Shown piece after piece: positions 24,328 to 32,768 of a stretch of 32,822 nt of DNA. The position numbers and the translations under genes were made by a program. Under the pieces are notes generated by a model, which did no database searches, was not told the origin of the DNA, and saw only the letters and a list, made by a program, of their open reading frames with translations. Within the stretch, counting starts at the first letter, position 1. Every line of letters begins with the position of its first letter. The stretch spans positions 1 to 32,822 of the forward strand of contig JADMJS010000362.1 in the NCBI GenBank assembly GCA_018780435.1, in the 5' to 3' direction. The DNA is from Myxococcales bacterium. GTDB lineage: Bacteria > Myxococcota_A > UBA9042 > GCA-2863065.

Positions 24328-25896
24328 ATGACGGCCGATTCGACACGACTCCGCAGCTACGCCGAAGGCCGATGGCACGATGGCACCGGGGCGCTCGTCC
24401 CGCTGATCGATCCGACCACGGAGGTGCTTCTCGGCCACTGCCCGTCCGGCGGCCTCGATTTCGCCGCCGCCTTCGACTACGCCCGGCGGGTCGGCGGGCC
24501 GGCGCTGGCTCGACTCTCCTTCGCAGAACGGGCCGAGCGCATCGAAGCCGCGGTCAAGGTGCTTCACGCGCATCGTGAGGTGCTCATCGAGCTCTCGGTC
24601 GAGTGCGCGGGCACGACACGCGGGGACGCGAAGTTCGACATCGACGGCGGCCTTGGCACGGCGCAGTTCTACGCCGGACTCGGCAAGACGCTCGGCGCAC
24701 GCCGCACCTTGCTCGACGGCGACATGGTGCAGCTCTCCCGCAGCCCGCGCTACGTAGGCCAGCACGTGCTCCAGTCCGTCCCCGGGCTCGCGCTCCACAT
24801 CAACGCGTTCAACTTCCCGATTTGGGGCCTCCTCGAGAAGGCGGCGCCCGCGCTCATCGCGGGAGTCCCCGTGGTCGCCAAGCCCGCGATCCCGGGGGGA
24901 CTCCTCGCCTATCGGGCCGTCGAGCTCCTCGTGGCCGCCGACGTCCTCCCGCCAGGTGCCCTCACGGTGCTCTTCTGCGAACCCGACGGCCTCCTGGGCG
25001 CGGTTCGGGCGGGCGACGTGGTCGCCTTCACGGGCTCGAGCGCGACTGGGCGAAAAGTGCGCGGCCACGACGCCGTGCTGAGTGGCTTCGTGCGCGTCAA
25101 CGTCGAGGCCGACAGCGTCAACGCCGCCGTCCTCGATCCGGACGCGACCGACGAGACGACCACCCTGTTCGCGCACGAAGTCGTCCGCGAGATGACACAA
25201 AAGGCCGGTCAGAAGTGCACGGCCTTCCGGCGCGTTCTGGTGCCGGAGTCGCGCCTCGACGAGGTCCAGAGCGACCTCACAGAGCGCCTCGCTGCCGTCA
25301 AGGTCGGAAACCCGCGAAGTACGGGCGTCACTGTGGGGCCACTCATCACCGCCGCTCAACGCGACCGAGCGCGGGCCGGCATCGCGGGGCTCGCTGCGTC
25401 CTGCCGCTTCGTCCACGGCGACGGTGGCTCCGGCGCACTCGTCGACGTCGAGGCCGGCCGCGGCTTCTTCGTCGGCCCGACGCTCCTTCGAGCCGAGTCG
25501 GTCGACACGCCACGCGTTCATGACGACGAGGTCTTCGGCCCCGTGGCGACCCTCATCCCGTATTCGGGCGACGCCACTGCCGCCGCGGCGGCTGTTGCGC
25601 GAGGGCAGGGTGGGCTCTGCGCGTCGGTCTACAGCGACGACCGCGACTTCGTGACGACCTTCGTCGCGTCCGCCGGCCCATGGCTCGGCCGCGTCAACGT
25701 GGGCAGTGAGAAGATCGCCCCCCACGGACCCGGTCACGGCGCCGTTCTCCCCGCCAGCATCCACGGCGGCCCCGGTCGCGCGGGTGGGGGCCAGGAGCTC
25801 GGCGGGTTGCGCGGGCTTGAGCTCTACCTCCAGCGCACGGTCGTCCAGGGCGACCGTCCGATGCTCGAACGAGCGCTGGGTGTCACACCGGGTTGA
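24328..25896 (+). CDS. boxD: 3,4-dehydroadipyl-CoA semialdehyde dehydrogenase BoxD
   Basis: This 522-residue aldehyde dehydrogenase is similar in type to the N-terminal half of PaaZ. Catalytic Cys297 lies in KAGQKCTAFRR and Glu260 in VNVEADSVNAAVLDPD. FTGSSATGRKV is the cofactor-binding turn, and INAFNFPIWG an early conserved strand. It has the general family length. The enzyme oxidises the semialdehyde made by BoxC to 3,4-dehydroadipyl-CoA with NADP+, after which beta-oxidation-type enzymes finish the breakdown. Its place directly after boxC and boxB supports this over other ALDH functions. The stop at 25894-25896 is followed by a nested inverted repeat that may end the transcript. Confidence 0.93.
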   Translation: MTADSTRLRSYAEGRWHDGTGALVPLIDPTTEVLLGHCPSGGLDFAAAFDYARRVGGPALARLSFAERAERIEAAVKVLHAHREVLIELSVECAGTTRGDAKFDIDGGLGTAQFYAGLGKTLGARRTLLDGDMVQLSRSPRYVGQHVLQSVPGLALHINAFNFPIWGLLEKAAPALIAGVPVVAKPAIPGGLLAYRAVELLVAADVLPPGALTVLFCEPDGLLGAVRAGDVVAFTGSSATGRKVRGHDAVLSGFVRVNVEADSVNAAVLDPDATDETTTLFAHEVVREMTQKAGQKCTAFRRVLVPESRLDEVQSDLTERLAAVKVGNPRSTGVTVGPLITAAQRDRARAGIAGLAASCRFVHGDGGSGALVDVEAGRGFFVGPTLLRAESVDTPRVHDDEVFGPVATLIPYSGDATAAAAAVARGQGGLCASVYSDDRDFVTTFVASAGPWLGRVNVGSEKIAPHGPGHGAVLPASIHGGPGRAGGGQELGGLRGLELYLQRTVVQGDRPMLERALGVTPG

Positions 25897-25911
25897 TCCG
25901 GCGTGCCCCCT

Positions 25912-25957
25912 CGAGGTCGAGTGGGCCGTGACCCGCCGGCGCCGGCGCACGACCTCG
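25912..25957 (+). terminator. Nested inverted repeat after boxD, possible terminator
   Basis: CGAGGTCG (25912-25919) pairs with CGACCTCG (25950-25957), and within the loop CGCCGGCGCCGGCG (25934-25947) is itself a perfect 14-base palindrome. The structure starts 16 bases after the boxD stop. No T-run follows, so if it halts transcription it may work with Rho or only protect the 3' end. The remainder of the 212-base gap to 26109 holds no gene that I can see; TTGATT at 25985 and TGCTAAGCT at 26009 are possible promoter parts for the next operon, but their spacing is poor. Confidence 0.4.
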
Positions 25958-26108
25958 CAGGTGATTGAAGCCCGACCCGGCCGGTTGATTGTAGAGCGGC
26001 ACACGGGGTGCTAAGCTCCGCGCCGGCCGACCACTTCGGTTCCAGAGTCGCCCGCTTCGGACTCGAACCGAGTCGGGACCGACCCGGACCCACCAGGGAA
26101 CCCTTGCC

Positions 26109-26792
26109 GTGGCAGGACTGACCGTGACGAGACGACGAGAGCGCCGGTTGAATCAAGACGGGGTCCGAGGGCCGTCGTCGCTGCGTTTCGGTGCCACATC
26201 CGCATGGTCCACGATCGTCTCGGCGTCCCTGTTCGCCGCGCTGGCGCTGGCGGGTGCCGGCTGCAAGCCGACCGAGCCCGAAGAGGTGGGCAGCATCCAC
26301 CGCGACGCCGGCATGAGCGGACCAGACAACGTCAAGCTCGGCAGCCAAGGGCAGATCGTCGTCCCGACCGGGTCGGAAGGTGCACCCGGCACCGGACGCA
26401 CGTACTTGAACTGCGCGAATCCGAAGCGTGTGGACAAGGCCGATCCGACGACCGCGGAAGGCACGCTGTATCTCGTATTTGCGGCGCTGCTCGTTCGCGA
26501 CGAAGACGACGCGTTCAAGCAGTTCTTTTCGCACATCAACCCGCAGCTCCAGCGGGAGAGCGACGCCCGACGCTACTGGTTCGGCGCGGCGCGCAAAGAC
26601 GGCGGCAAGGCGTTTCAGCGCCTTGTCTACGGGCCGAGCGACCCGACTTACGACATCTGTTCCGTCAAGCCGGAAGGTGAGGGCAAGGTCCGCATCTTCG
26701 TGGCGAAGAGCCCGCCCGTCGGCTCGAATCCCCCGTTCGTGCTCCACAAGGTAGGGGACAAGTGGCTACTCGAGAACTTCACTCCTCACTAG
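26109..26792 (+). CDS. Small exported lipoprotein, first gene of the envelope/FHA locus
   Basis: This 227-residue protein starts at GTG 26109 (AGGGAA eight bases upstream); a second GTG at 26124 (AGGA six bases upstream) would give 222 residues and is about equally likely. An Arg-rich leader precedes a hydrophobic core SLFAALALAGAGC, with probable lipid-attachment Cys52 although the -3 position is Gly rather than the usual Leu. The mature part has a linker, then about 130 residues of mixed helix and strand including TTAEGTLYLVFAALLVRDED and a C-terminal KVGDKWLLENF that resembles the end of small NTF2/DUF4878-like folds. No catalytic motif is seen. It heads four same-strand genes with short or no gaps. 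The function is unknown. Confidence 0.75.
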   Translation: MAGLTVTRRRERRLNQDGVRGPSSLRFGATSAWSTIVSASLFAALALAGAGCKPTEPEEVGSIHRDAGMSGPDNVKLGSQGQIVVPTGSEGAPGTGRTYLNCANPKRVDKADPTTAEGTLYLVFAALLVRDEDDAFKQFFSHINPQLQRESDARRYWFGAARKDGGKAFQRLVYGPSDPTYDICSVKPEGEGKVRIFVAKSPPVGSNPPFVLHKVGDKWLLENFTPH

Positions 26793-26843
26793 GCCGCTCG
26801 TCGGCCGCTTCGACCGCCGCCGGAACGCCAACCCGAGTCCCCC

Positions 26844-26849
26844 AGGGGA
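26844..26849 (+). promoter_or_regulatory. Shine-Dalgarno sequence supporting GTG 26858
   Basis: AGGGGA lies eight bases before GTG 26858. The alternative ATG at 26762 would overlap the upstream gene by 31 bases and put the lipobox cysteine at residue 57, too deep for a lipoprotein signal. Confidence 0.45.
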
Positions 26850-26857
26850 CTGCGTGG

Positions 26858-28546
26858 GTGGGGCTCCGCACCCTCACGTCTCGGGCGCGCGTGGTTGCGT
26901 CCGTCGCGGGGCTCGGATCCCTCATCGCGTGCGGCACGGCCGAACCGGTCCCCGTGGCCCCCGTCGCGCTCGTCGCACGGGCGCTCTCCACGTGCAGCGG
27001 CGGTGGCGGCGATCCCTTCTCCGAAGTGAACGCGGTGGAGGTCACCGTCCAGGACAAGGACGGGGGCTTGCTCCAGAACGCCCGGACCGGGCTGTCGGGG
27101 AATCAGGTGAACATCGGCGGCGTGCCGGAAGGCGAGGACCGTATCGTGACGATCACCGGCTTCGTCGGAGACGACGCGCGGTGGTTCGCACGTAGTACTC
27201 AGGTCGACGTCGAACGTGGGCGCGACAACCCCGTAAACGCCACCTTCTCGCGCCTCGGCGGGTTCTCGTGCCCGCAGACCGACGCCGAGTTCACGCACCG
27301 CCTCTTCCCGGCGGTCACCGCGCTCGATGGCGGATTCTACCTCGTGTCGGGCGGCTTCACTAACGTGACGCCGGGTGCCACGACCGCGTTCACGACGACG
27401 GACGGGTCCAAGAAGGCGTTCATCTATGACTCGCAGACGGGCGGGCTGACCCGCCTTGAGAGCGCGATGACGACCGCCCGTGGCGCTCACACGGCGGTGA
27501 CCGTCCGCGGCGCGACCAAGAGCCAAGTCATCCTCATCGGTGGCGCCACGAAGATGACCTTCGATCCCGCCGCGGCCAATGGGTTCGGGTGGGCTTTCGA
27601 CATCGCCGACGCACACAGCAGCGTCGACGTCTTCGAGTGGACCACGGGCGAGAGCCCCGCGTCCGGCGCCTTCTTGACCGACGTTCAGGGCGTCATGGTC
27701 GCCAAACGGGTGTTCGCGACGGCGGCCAACATCTCGAGCGACGGCCTCGTGCTCATCTGCGATGGCGGCCCGTGGGGCGGCGCCGAGCCGCCGGAGTATG
27801 CGGAGTGCGACGTCTTCGACGGCACCGCTCATGCGTTCCTCGACAATTCCTACAACTTCCCGCGGCAATATCGCGCCGGTGGCTCGGTGGCCACCATCGA
27901 GACGGGCGATGTGACTCGGCTCCTGTACGTCGGCGGCACCAAGGGCCGCATGGTCGAGATCTACCGATCTTCGACCGAGCAGCGTGCCGGCTCGGGTGGC
28001 ACCTTCACCTTCCCGGAAGGCAACTACGACGACGCGCCGCGCACCTCTTTCGGGTCGCTCACGTCGCTCGGGAACAATCGTTTCGCCTACATCGCGGGTG
28101 TGCGCTGGAACGGGAGCGGCTTTGACCAGCCCAGCACCGACAACGCCGCCATCCTGACCGTGTCCGAAAGCGGCGCTTCCACGACCGTCGAGGCGCTCCC
28201 CTTCGGTGGTCTCAGCGTCGGGCGTTATTTCCACACCGCCGGGGCGCCGGGCGTGGACCGTCTCACGCTCCTCGGTGGCTTCACCAGCGGCAAGACACTC
28301 GACGCGACAGGGTCCGTCGTGCAGGTGCAGTTCGATCCGGGCGACCCGACCTTGCCGATCGGCCTCGCACCGGCGCCTGAGACCGAAGACGCCTTCGGGG
28401 CCCGTGCGGGCGCCGCGAGCCTCTTGCTCGCCAACGACACCATCCTCATCGCGGGTGGCATCGGCGGCACCGCCGACCTCGAGACGACGGCGCAAGGCGC
28501 GTTCGAGATCTACACCCCGTCCGTCGTCCTGCCGGTGGCCAAGTGA
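26858..28546 (+). CDS. Beta-propeller (Kelch-like) lipoprotein
   Basis: This 562-residue protein is read from GTG 26858; an ATG at 26762 in the same frame would add 32 residues. The signal ends in the lipobox LIAC (Cys25). Residues about 60-130 look like a small beta-sandwich domain (VEVTVQDKDGGLLQNA, then VTITGFVGDD). The rest is a chain of repeated blades in the manner of Kelch/galactose-oxidase propellers: GGFYLVSGGFT, MTTARGAHTAVTV, VILIGGATKM, LLYVGGTKGRMVEIY, LSVGRYFHTAGAPG, LTLLGGFTSGK and TILIAGGIGGTADLET. Such propellers usually bind proteins or sugars; there is no evidence for catalysis. The stop is 14 bases before the PEGA gene, so they are surely co-transcribed. Confidence 0.8.
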   Translation: MGLRTLTSRARVVASVAGLGSLIACGTAEPVPVAPVALVARALSTCSGGGGDPFSEVNAVEVTVQDKDGGLLQNARTGLSGNQVNIGGVPEGEDRIVTITGFVGDDARWFARSTQVDVERGRDNPVNATFSRLGGFSCPQTDAEFTHRLFPAVTALDGGFYLVSGGFTNVTPGATTAFTTTDGSKKAFIYDSQTGGLTRLESAMTTARGAHTAVTVRGATKSQVILIGGATKMTFDPAAANGFGWAFDIADAHSSVDVFEWTTGESPASGAFLTDVQGVMVAKRVFATAANISSDGLVLICDGGPWGGAEPPEYAECDVFDGTAHAFLDNSYNFPRQYRAGGSVATIETGDVTRLLYVGGTKGRMVEIYRSSTEQRAGSGGTFTFPEGNYDDAPRTSFGSLTSLGNNRFAYIAGVRWNGSGFDQPSTDNAAILTVSESGASTTVEALPFGGLSVGRYFHTAGAPGVDRLTLLGGFTSGKTLDATGSVVQVQFDPGDPTLPIGLAPAPETEDAFGARAGAASLLLANDTILIAGGIGGTADLETTAQGAFEIYTPSVVLPVAK

Positions 28547-28550
28547 GCAC

Positions 28551-28557
28551 GGAGAAG
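28551..28557 (+). promoter_or_regulatory. Shine-Dalgarno sequence supporting ATG 28561
   Basis: GGAGAAG ends three bases before ATG 28561 (GGAG to ATG is six bases). This favours that ATG over the in-frame GTG at 28543 that overlaps the previous stop. Confidence 0.45.
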
Positions 28558-28560
28558 CGC

Positions 28561-29931
28561 ATGAACACTTCGAACTCACGAATCGTCGGGCCCGCGGGGC
28601 GGTCCCTGTACGGCATGGTCGCGCTGGCTTTCTTGAACACGCTCTTCGTGTCGACGATCGCGTCCGCCGAAGGACGCGCCATCGCGTGTTTCGTCTTGCC
28701 GAAAGACGACTCGCAAGCCCAGGCGGCGGCGGTTATGTCGTCGATCTTGCGCGGCGAGCTGGCCAAGCTCTCCGGCGTCGAAGTCCGGACGGGAGCCCCA
28801 TCGGGCAACCCGGAGGCGGCGACCGAGGCCGAGAAGCTGGCGGAGCAGGGCTTCGAGGCCCTGAACACGGGCGACAAGACGACGGCGCTGACCCGCTTCG
28901 AACGCGCCTCCGATCTGCTCGCGCAGAACCCAGGCGCCGGCTCGATCATGCTGCACGCCAAGGTCGCCAAGGGGCTCGGCGTCGCCAGCTTCTTGAACGG
29001 CAATACGAGCAAGGCGACCGAGCTCATGAAGCGGTCGCTGCTGCTCTATCCCGACCAGAAGCCGGTCGAATATGCCTACTCGGTCGACGTGAAGAACGTC
29101 TACGACTTCGCTCGCCGCGACATCCTCGAACGTGCGCCGGGCAACATTGAAGTGCGGTCGACGCCCGACTCCGCCGAGGTCTTCCTCGATGGCAATTTCA
29201 AGGGATACACGCCCATTACGCTCCCGAACGTACCGGCCGGCAGCCACCTCGTCGAAGTGGCTCGAGACGGCTATCTCCGCTGGGGCACGACCGCCATCGT
29301 CCCGGAGGGCGGTCGCGTCGCGACCGAGGCGCAGCTCACGTCATCGCCGAGCAAGTCGGACTTCGACCGAGCCATCGCCGACGTGTCGCGGAGCTGGAAC
29401 CAGCAGCGCTTCGGCAAAGCCAGCGAAGCGCTCATGGCGGCCACCGCGGCTCGCGAGATCCTGATGGTGAAGGCGTCGCTCGGTCAGACGGGCTTTGAAG
29501 TCAGCGGCTTCGTTCGGGATCTCTCCGGCTCGGTGAAGCCCGTACAGGCGGTGATCGTTCGTGACGCGAACTTCTACAAGTCGGTGCAAGAGTTTCTGAC
29601 CTCGGCGCTCGGCGCAGTCCCCGTCGCCGGTTCGGGGAACGTGAGCCTCGGTGGGCCGCCCAAGGCTCTCGCTGACACCGTCATGAAGGAGTCCGCCGAA
29701 GTCGGCGGCGATGTCGTCATCGATCCGGAGAAGCAGATCTTCGGTGACCTCGGCGATGGCAAAGGCGACGAGTCAATCACGGACACCTGGTGGTTTTGGA
29801 CCATCGTGGGCGTCGGCACGGCGGCTCTCGCCGGTGCCATCACGGCCGTTGTCCTGACGAGCGGCGCGGAAGACGACACGGGCGGCGCGGTCGGCAACCT
29901 CAACATCCGGCTCGACAAGGTCGGGCAGTAG
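28561..29931 (+). CDS. PEGA-domain protein with helical repeats and C-terminal membrane helix
   Basis: This 456-residue protein has a signal peptide (VALAFLNTLFVSTIASA, cleavage near residue 36). Residues about 85-175 form TPR-like helical pairs (AEQGFEALNTGDKTTALTRF). A PEGA domain covers about 194-262, with IEVRSTPDSAEVFLDG and the PAGSHLVEVARDGY hairpin. A further domain of unknown fold follows, then a strong membrane helix WWFWTIVGVGTAALAGAITA at about 410-433 and a short tail. PEGA domains are common in exported and surface proteins of Myxococcota and are thought to bind envelope components. The opening motif GRAIACFVLPKDD with a nearby Leu-rich helix hints at a nucleotide-free sensor of unknown kind. 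It sits eight bases before the FHA gene start. Confidence 0.83.
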   Translation: MNTSNSRIVGPAGRSLYGMVALAFLNTLFVSTIASAEGRAIACFVLPKDDSQAQAAAVMSSILRGELAKLSGVEVRTGAPSGNPEAATEAEKLAEQGFEALNTGDKTTALTRFERASDLLAQNPGAGSIMLHAKVAKGLGVASFLNGNTSKATELMKRSLLLYPDQKPVEYAYSVDVKNVYDFARRDILERAPGNIEVRSTPDSAEVFLDGNFKGYTPITLPNVPAGSHLVEVARDGYLRWGTTAIVPEGGRVATEAQLTSSPSKSDFDRAIADVSRSWNQQRFGKASEALMAATAAREILMVKASLGQTGFEVSGFVRDLSGSVKPVQAVIVRDANFYKSVQEFLTSALGAVPVAGSGNVSLGGPPKALADTVMKESAEVGGDVVIDPEKQIFGDLGDGKGDESITDTWWFWTIVGVGTAALAGAITAVVLTSGAEDDTGGAVGNLNIRLDKVGQ

Positions 29932-29939
29932 GCCGCGTC

Positions 29940-32768
29940 GTGAGCGATCCTCGGGGTAGACAAGGGCCGCCGCCGCCGGGTTCCAGACCACCGCCTCCAC
30001 CCAAGGGCGAGGACCTCGATCAAGCGACCGCGATGCTGTCGGGCGACGCGCTTCGTGCCGCGCTCGGGCAGGCGCCGGAAGCCGAAGACGAACGAACTCG
30101 GATGGCCGACGCCATGGTGGACCGTACCGGGCCCATGCGTCAGGATCTCGAAGAGCCCGAAGAGCGCACGATGATGGATGTTCGGGCCGCGTCGGTTCCC
30201 GTGGCGTCGTCGCCTCGGCCGCCGACACGCCCGCCTCCTCCGCCTGCGCCACCCGTGGAGGAGCGTACGCGCCTCGCGTCAGCGCTGTCCTCGGAGCGCG
30301 GCGGACGTGGAGACGGCGGAGGTCGGGGTGACGGCGGGCGCGGCGATGGCGGTCGCGGGGGACCCAAGGCCGTCTTCTCGGTGCTCATGGGGCCCGACGA
30401 GGGCAAACGGTTCATCCTGTCCGACGGCGTCATGCACGTCGGCCGCGCGCTTGAGTGCGAGGTGGTCCTGAACGACCCCTCTGCATCGCGAAAACACTTC
30501 CGCATCGAAGGGGCCGCCGGCCGCTTCGTGCTCATCGACCTCGGGAGCGAAAACGGCACCTGCGTCGGCGGCACCCGCGTCAAGAAGGCCGTCCTCGAGC
30601 AGGACGACCAGATCTCGGTTGGGACGACCCTCCTGCACTTCGGCTACGCCGGCGCCCCGGGGCCCACCGTGACCGGTAACGCAGGCGACGCCGCACGCAA
30701 ACCCAGCCGGGTCGACGTCCAGGCGAAGCGATCGGCGATGCCAGCCGTGCTCGGCGTCTCGGCGCTCGTCCTCGGCGCGGGGGTCACCTTCGGCGGACAC
30801 TTCCTCGGGTGGTGGCAGCTATGGGGCAGCCCCGCCGTCGCGCCCGCTCCCGTCGCTCAGGTGACAGCGGACGTGGATGGGACGGGCACGGGCACTGACG
30901 GAACGGACACTGACGGAACGGGCACTGACGGAACGAACAGTGACGGCGCGGCCGAGGCCGATGGGACCGGAGCCGAAGCCCAAGGGACCGCGACCGACGT
31001 CGAGGCGCCCGCGGCCGATCCGGTCGCCGATGCCGGCGTCGCGGCTGCGGCCGCTGACGTCGGCGCCGCGCCCGAAGCGCCGGACGCGGGCGCACCGGCT
31101 GCGGCAGAGGACGTCGCCGCCCTCGACCCGGATGCGCTGGCCGCCGCCGACGTCGATCCCAGCGACGCGGCGGCGCTCGCGGATGGCGCGGTCCTCGTCG
31201 CTGCCGATCCCGACGCGACGACGGTAGATGGAAGCGCCGAGGCCGATGCCCTCGCCGCCGCGGCGACGGATGTCATCGCTGAGGTTGACGCCGCTGTCGC
31301 AGTGGTTGACGCCGCTGTCGCGGTGGCTGACGCCGCCGTCGCGGTGACGGTGGACGTCGTGGTGCCTGGGGCGGACTTCGAACAGATCGTGCTCGAAGCG
31401 CGACTCCTGATCGGTGAGAAGAAGATCACCGAAGCGCTCGCCAAGGCGGAAGCGGCGCAGAAGTCGGGCGCTCCGGTGGCGACCGTACAAGCGCTCATGA
31501 AGACCATCGTCGCGGCGTCCGCGCACAAGATGATCCTCGAGAGCCAGCAGAAGGAGATCGCGGGTAAGAACTGGGCGCTCGCCGTCACGCTCGGCCAGCA
31601 GATCCCGTCGGATTCGCCGTACGCGGCCGAGTCGGCGGCGCTGACCGCTGAGGCCAAAGCAGCGCAGGCCGGCACCACCGTGCCCGCGCCGGACGCGGTC
31701 GTCACGCCGGAGCAAAAGCTCTTGCAGGACGTGAAGACGATTGGGACCCAGTTCCTCGAGGCAGTCCTGGCAGGTCAAGACAAGGCGGCTATCGCCATGC
31801 TCATCGCAGAAGCCGATTGCACCAAAGCGGCGCCCTCCTTCCTCGAGGAGTGCAAACGCGAGGTCAAGGCGATGCAAGGCGGGCTCGAGGCCCTCCGCAA
31901 GGAGTTGAAAGGCAAGAAGCTCCTCGAAGTCTCGGAGCCGGACAAGCTCGAGGGGGGCGAAGAGTGGCCCTCCTTCACGCTCTTCGCAGTGGAGGCGACC
32001 ATCGCGTCGGCCCCCGAACCGGTCGCGACGACCGTGACCGTCATCCAAATGGGGCCCACCCTCTTCAAGGTGACCTACCCGATCCAGGAGGCCCCGGCCG
32101 AAGCGGCCACAGTGCCATCGACGCCGCCCGTGAACCCGACTGTCGTGGAGGCGCCTACCCCGACGACCCCCACCCCGACGACCCCGACCGTGGCCACCCT
32201 CGACCGCATGAAGGGGCTGCGACTGTACGCATCCGGCGACTTCAAGGGCGCCGCAGCGTACTTCACCAGGGCCGGCAAGGATGCTGCCTTCTCCACCGAT
32301 GACCAGTCGCGGGCCCGCACGCTCGCGCGAAACATCCAAGCGTTCGAGAAGCAATACGGAGCGGGGCAAGCCGCCGCGTCGCAGCTGCGAGACATCGCCG
32401 CCATCACGGCCCTCAGCGAAGCCATGACGCTCGACAAGCGAATCGGGTCGTCCTACCAAGCGCCGATCAAGAAGGCGCTGGCAACGATGCACGCGCATCG
32501 CGCCAGCAGTCAGTTCCAGGCGGGCCGCCTCTTCGAGGCCGCCAAAGCGGCACGAAAGGCCGTTCAGTTCGACAAGGGTCAACAGGGTGCGAAGCTCATC
32601 CTTGAGAAGCTCTCGACCCAGGCGGACGCGCTCATCGCCAAGGCCAAAGCCGCCAAGGGGAACCCGGCGGAAGCGCGTCGCCACCTTCGCGACGCCAAGC
32701 TCATCCTTCCACCGGGCGACGGCCGAATCGGCACCGTCCAGAAAATGCTCGACGAGCTCCCTGAGTAA
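29940..32768 (+). CDS. Membrane-spanning FHA-domain protein with C-terminal TPR-like region
   Basis: This 942-residue protein starts at GTG 29940, eight bases after the PEGA gene stop; the frame is open further upstream, but only as shadow coding inside that gene. Residues 1-140 are low complexity (Pro, then Arg/Gly/Asp), with five spaced threonines in similar acidic/Arg-Thr contexts (Thr30, 53, 63, 77, 110). The FHA domain is at about 143-235, with the phospho-Thr-binding signature GRA (168), SRKH (183-186) and ENG (204-206). A membrane helix lies at about 266-292. The far side begins with Asp/Gly/Thr- and Asp/Ala-rich stretches (about 310-480), continues with helical repeats, a Pro/Thr linker (PTPTTPTPTTPT) near 740 and a TPR-like C-terminus. 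The FHA part should be in the cytoplasm and the tail in the periplasm, so it could pass a kinase signal outward or recruit a phosphoprotein to the envelope. No kinase gene lies within the window. Confidence 0.85.
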   Translation: MSDPRGRQGPPPPGSRPPPPPKGEDLDQATAMLSGDALRAALGQAPEAEDERTRMADAMVDRTGPMRQDLEEPEERTMMDVRAASVPVASSPRPPTRPPPPPAPPVEERTRLASALSSERGGRGDGGGRGDGGRGDGGRGGPKAVFSVLMGPDEGKRFILSDGVMHVGRALECEVVLNDPSASRKHFRIEGAAGRFVLIDLGSENGTCVGGTRVKKAVLEQDDQISVGTTLLHFGYAGAPGPTVTGNAGDAARKPSRVDVQAKRSAMPAVLGVSALVLGAGVTFGGHFLGWWQLWGSPAVAPAPVAQVTADVDGTGTGTDGTDTDGTGTDGTNSDGAAEADGTGAEAQGTATDVEAPAADPVADAGVAAAAADVGAAPEAPDAGAPAAAEDVAALDPDALAAADVDPSDAAALADGAVLVAADPDATTVDGSAEADALAAAATDVIAEVDAAVAVVDAAVAVADAAVAVTVDVVVPGADFEQIVLEARLLIGEKKITEALAKAEAAQKSGAPVATVQALMKTIVAASAHKMILESQQKEIAGKNWALAVTLGQQIPSDSPYAAESAALTAEAKAAQAGTTVPAPDAVVTPEQKLLQDVKTIGTQFLEAVLAGQDKAAIAMLIAEADCTKAAPSFLEECKREVKAMQGGLEALRKELKGKKLLEVSEPDKLEGGEEWPSFTLFAVEATIASAPEPVATTVTVIQMGPTLFKVTYPIQEAPAEAATVPSTPPVNPTVVEAPTPTTPTPTTPTVATLDRMKGLRLYASGDFKGAAAYFTRAGKDAAFSTDDQSRARTLARNIQAFEKQYGAGQAAASQLRDIAAITALSEAMTLDKRIGSSYQAPIKKALATMHAHRASSQFQAGRLFEAAKAARKAVQFDKGQQGAKLILEKLSTQADALIAKAKAAKGNPAEARRHLRDAKLILPPGDGRIGTVQKMLDELPE
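30893..30952 (+). repeat. Tandem 15-bp repeat in the FHA gene
   Basis: Three near-identical units CACTGACGGAACGG(G/A) at 30893-30937 are followed by a diverged fourth. They encode TDGTG/TDGTD/TDGTN steps in the linker just outside the membrane helix. Length could vary between strains by slippage. Confidence 0.7.
31284..31346 (+). repeat. Three tandem 21-bp repeats in the FHA gene
   Basis: Units at 31284-31304, 31305-31325 and 31326-31346 differ by a few bases and encode VDAAVAV, VDAAVAV and ADAAVAV. A heptad with small hydrophobic residues at fixed positions suggests a short amphipathic helix. Confidence 0.7.

Noticed and set aside
26057..26075. T-arm-like sequence of a tRNA on the minus strand (GGTTCGAGTCC)
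   Set aside because: One stem pair is mismatched, no CCA follows and no matching acceptor, D or anticodon arm is found at the right distance.
26789..28579. 596-codon minus-strand frame opposite the beta-propeller gene
   Set aside because: Compositional shadow; the plus-strand frame has a lipobox, propeller blades and operon spacing.
30819..32684. 621-codon minus-strand frame opposite the FHA gene
   Set aside because: Low-complexity Arg/Gly text that mirrors the Asp/Ala/Thr tracts; no start signal or domain.
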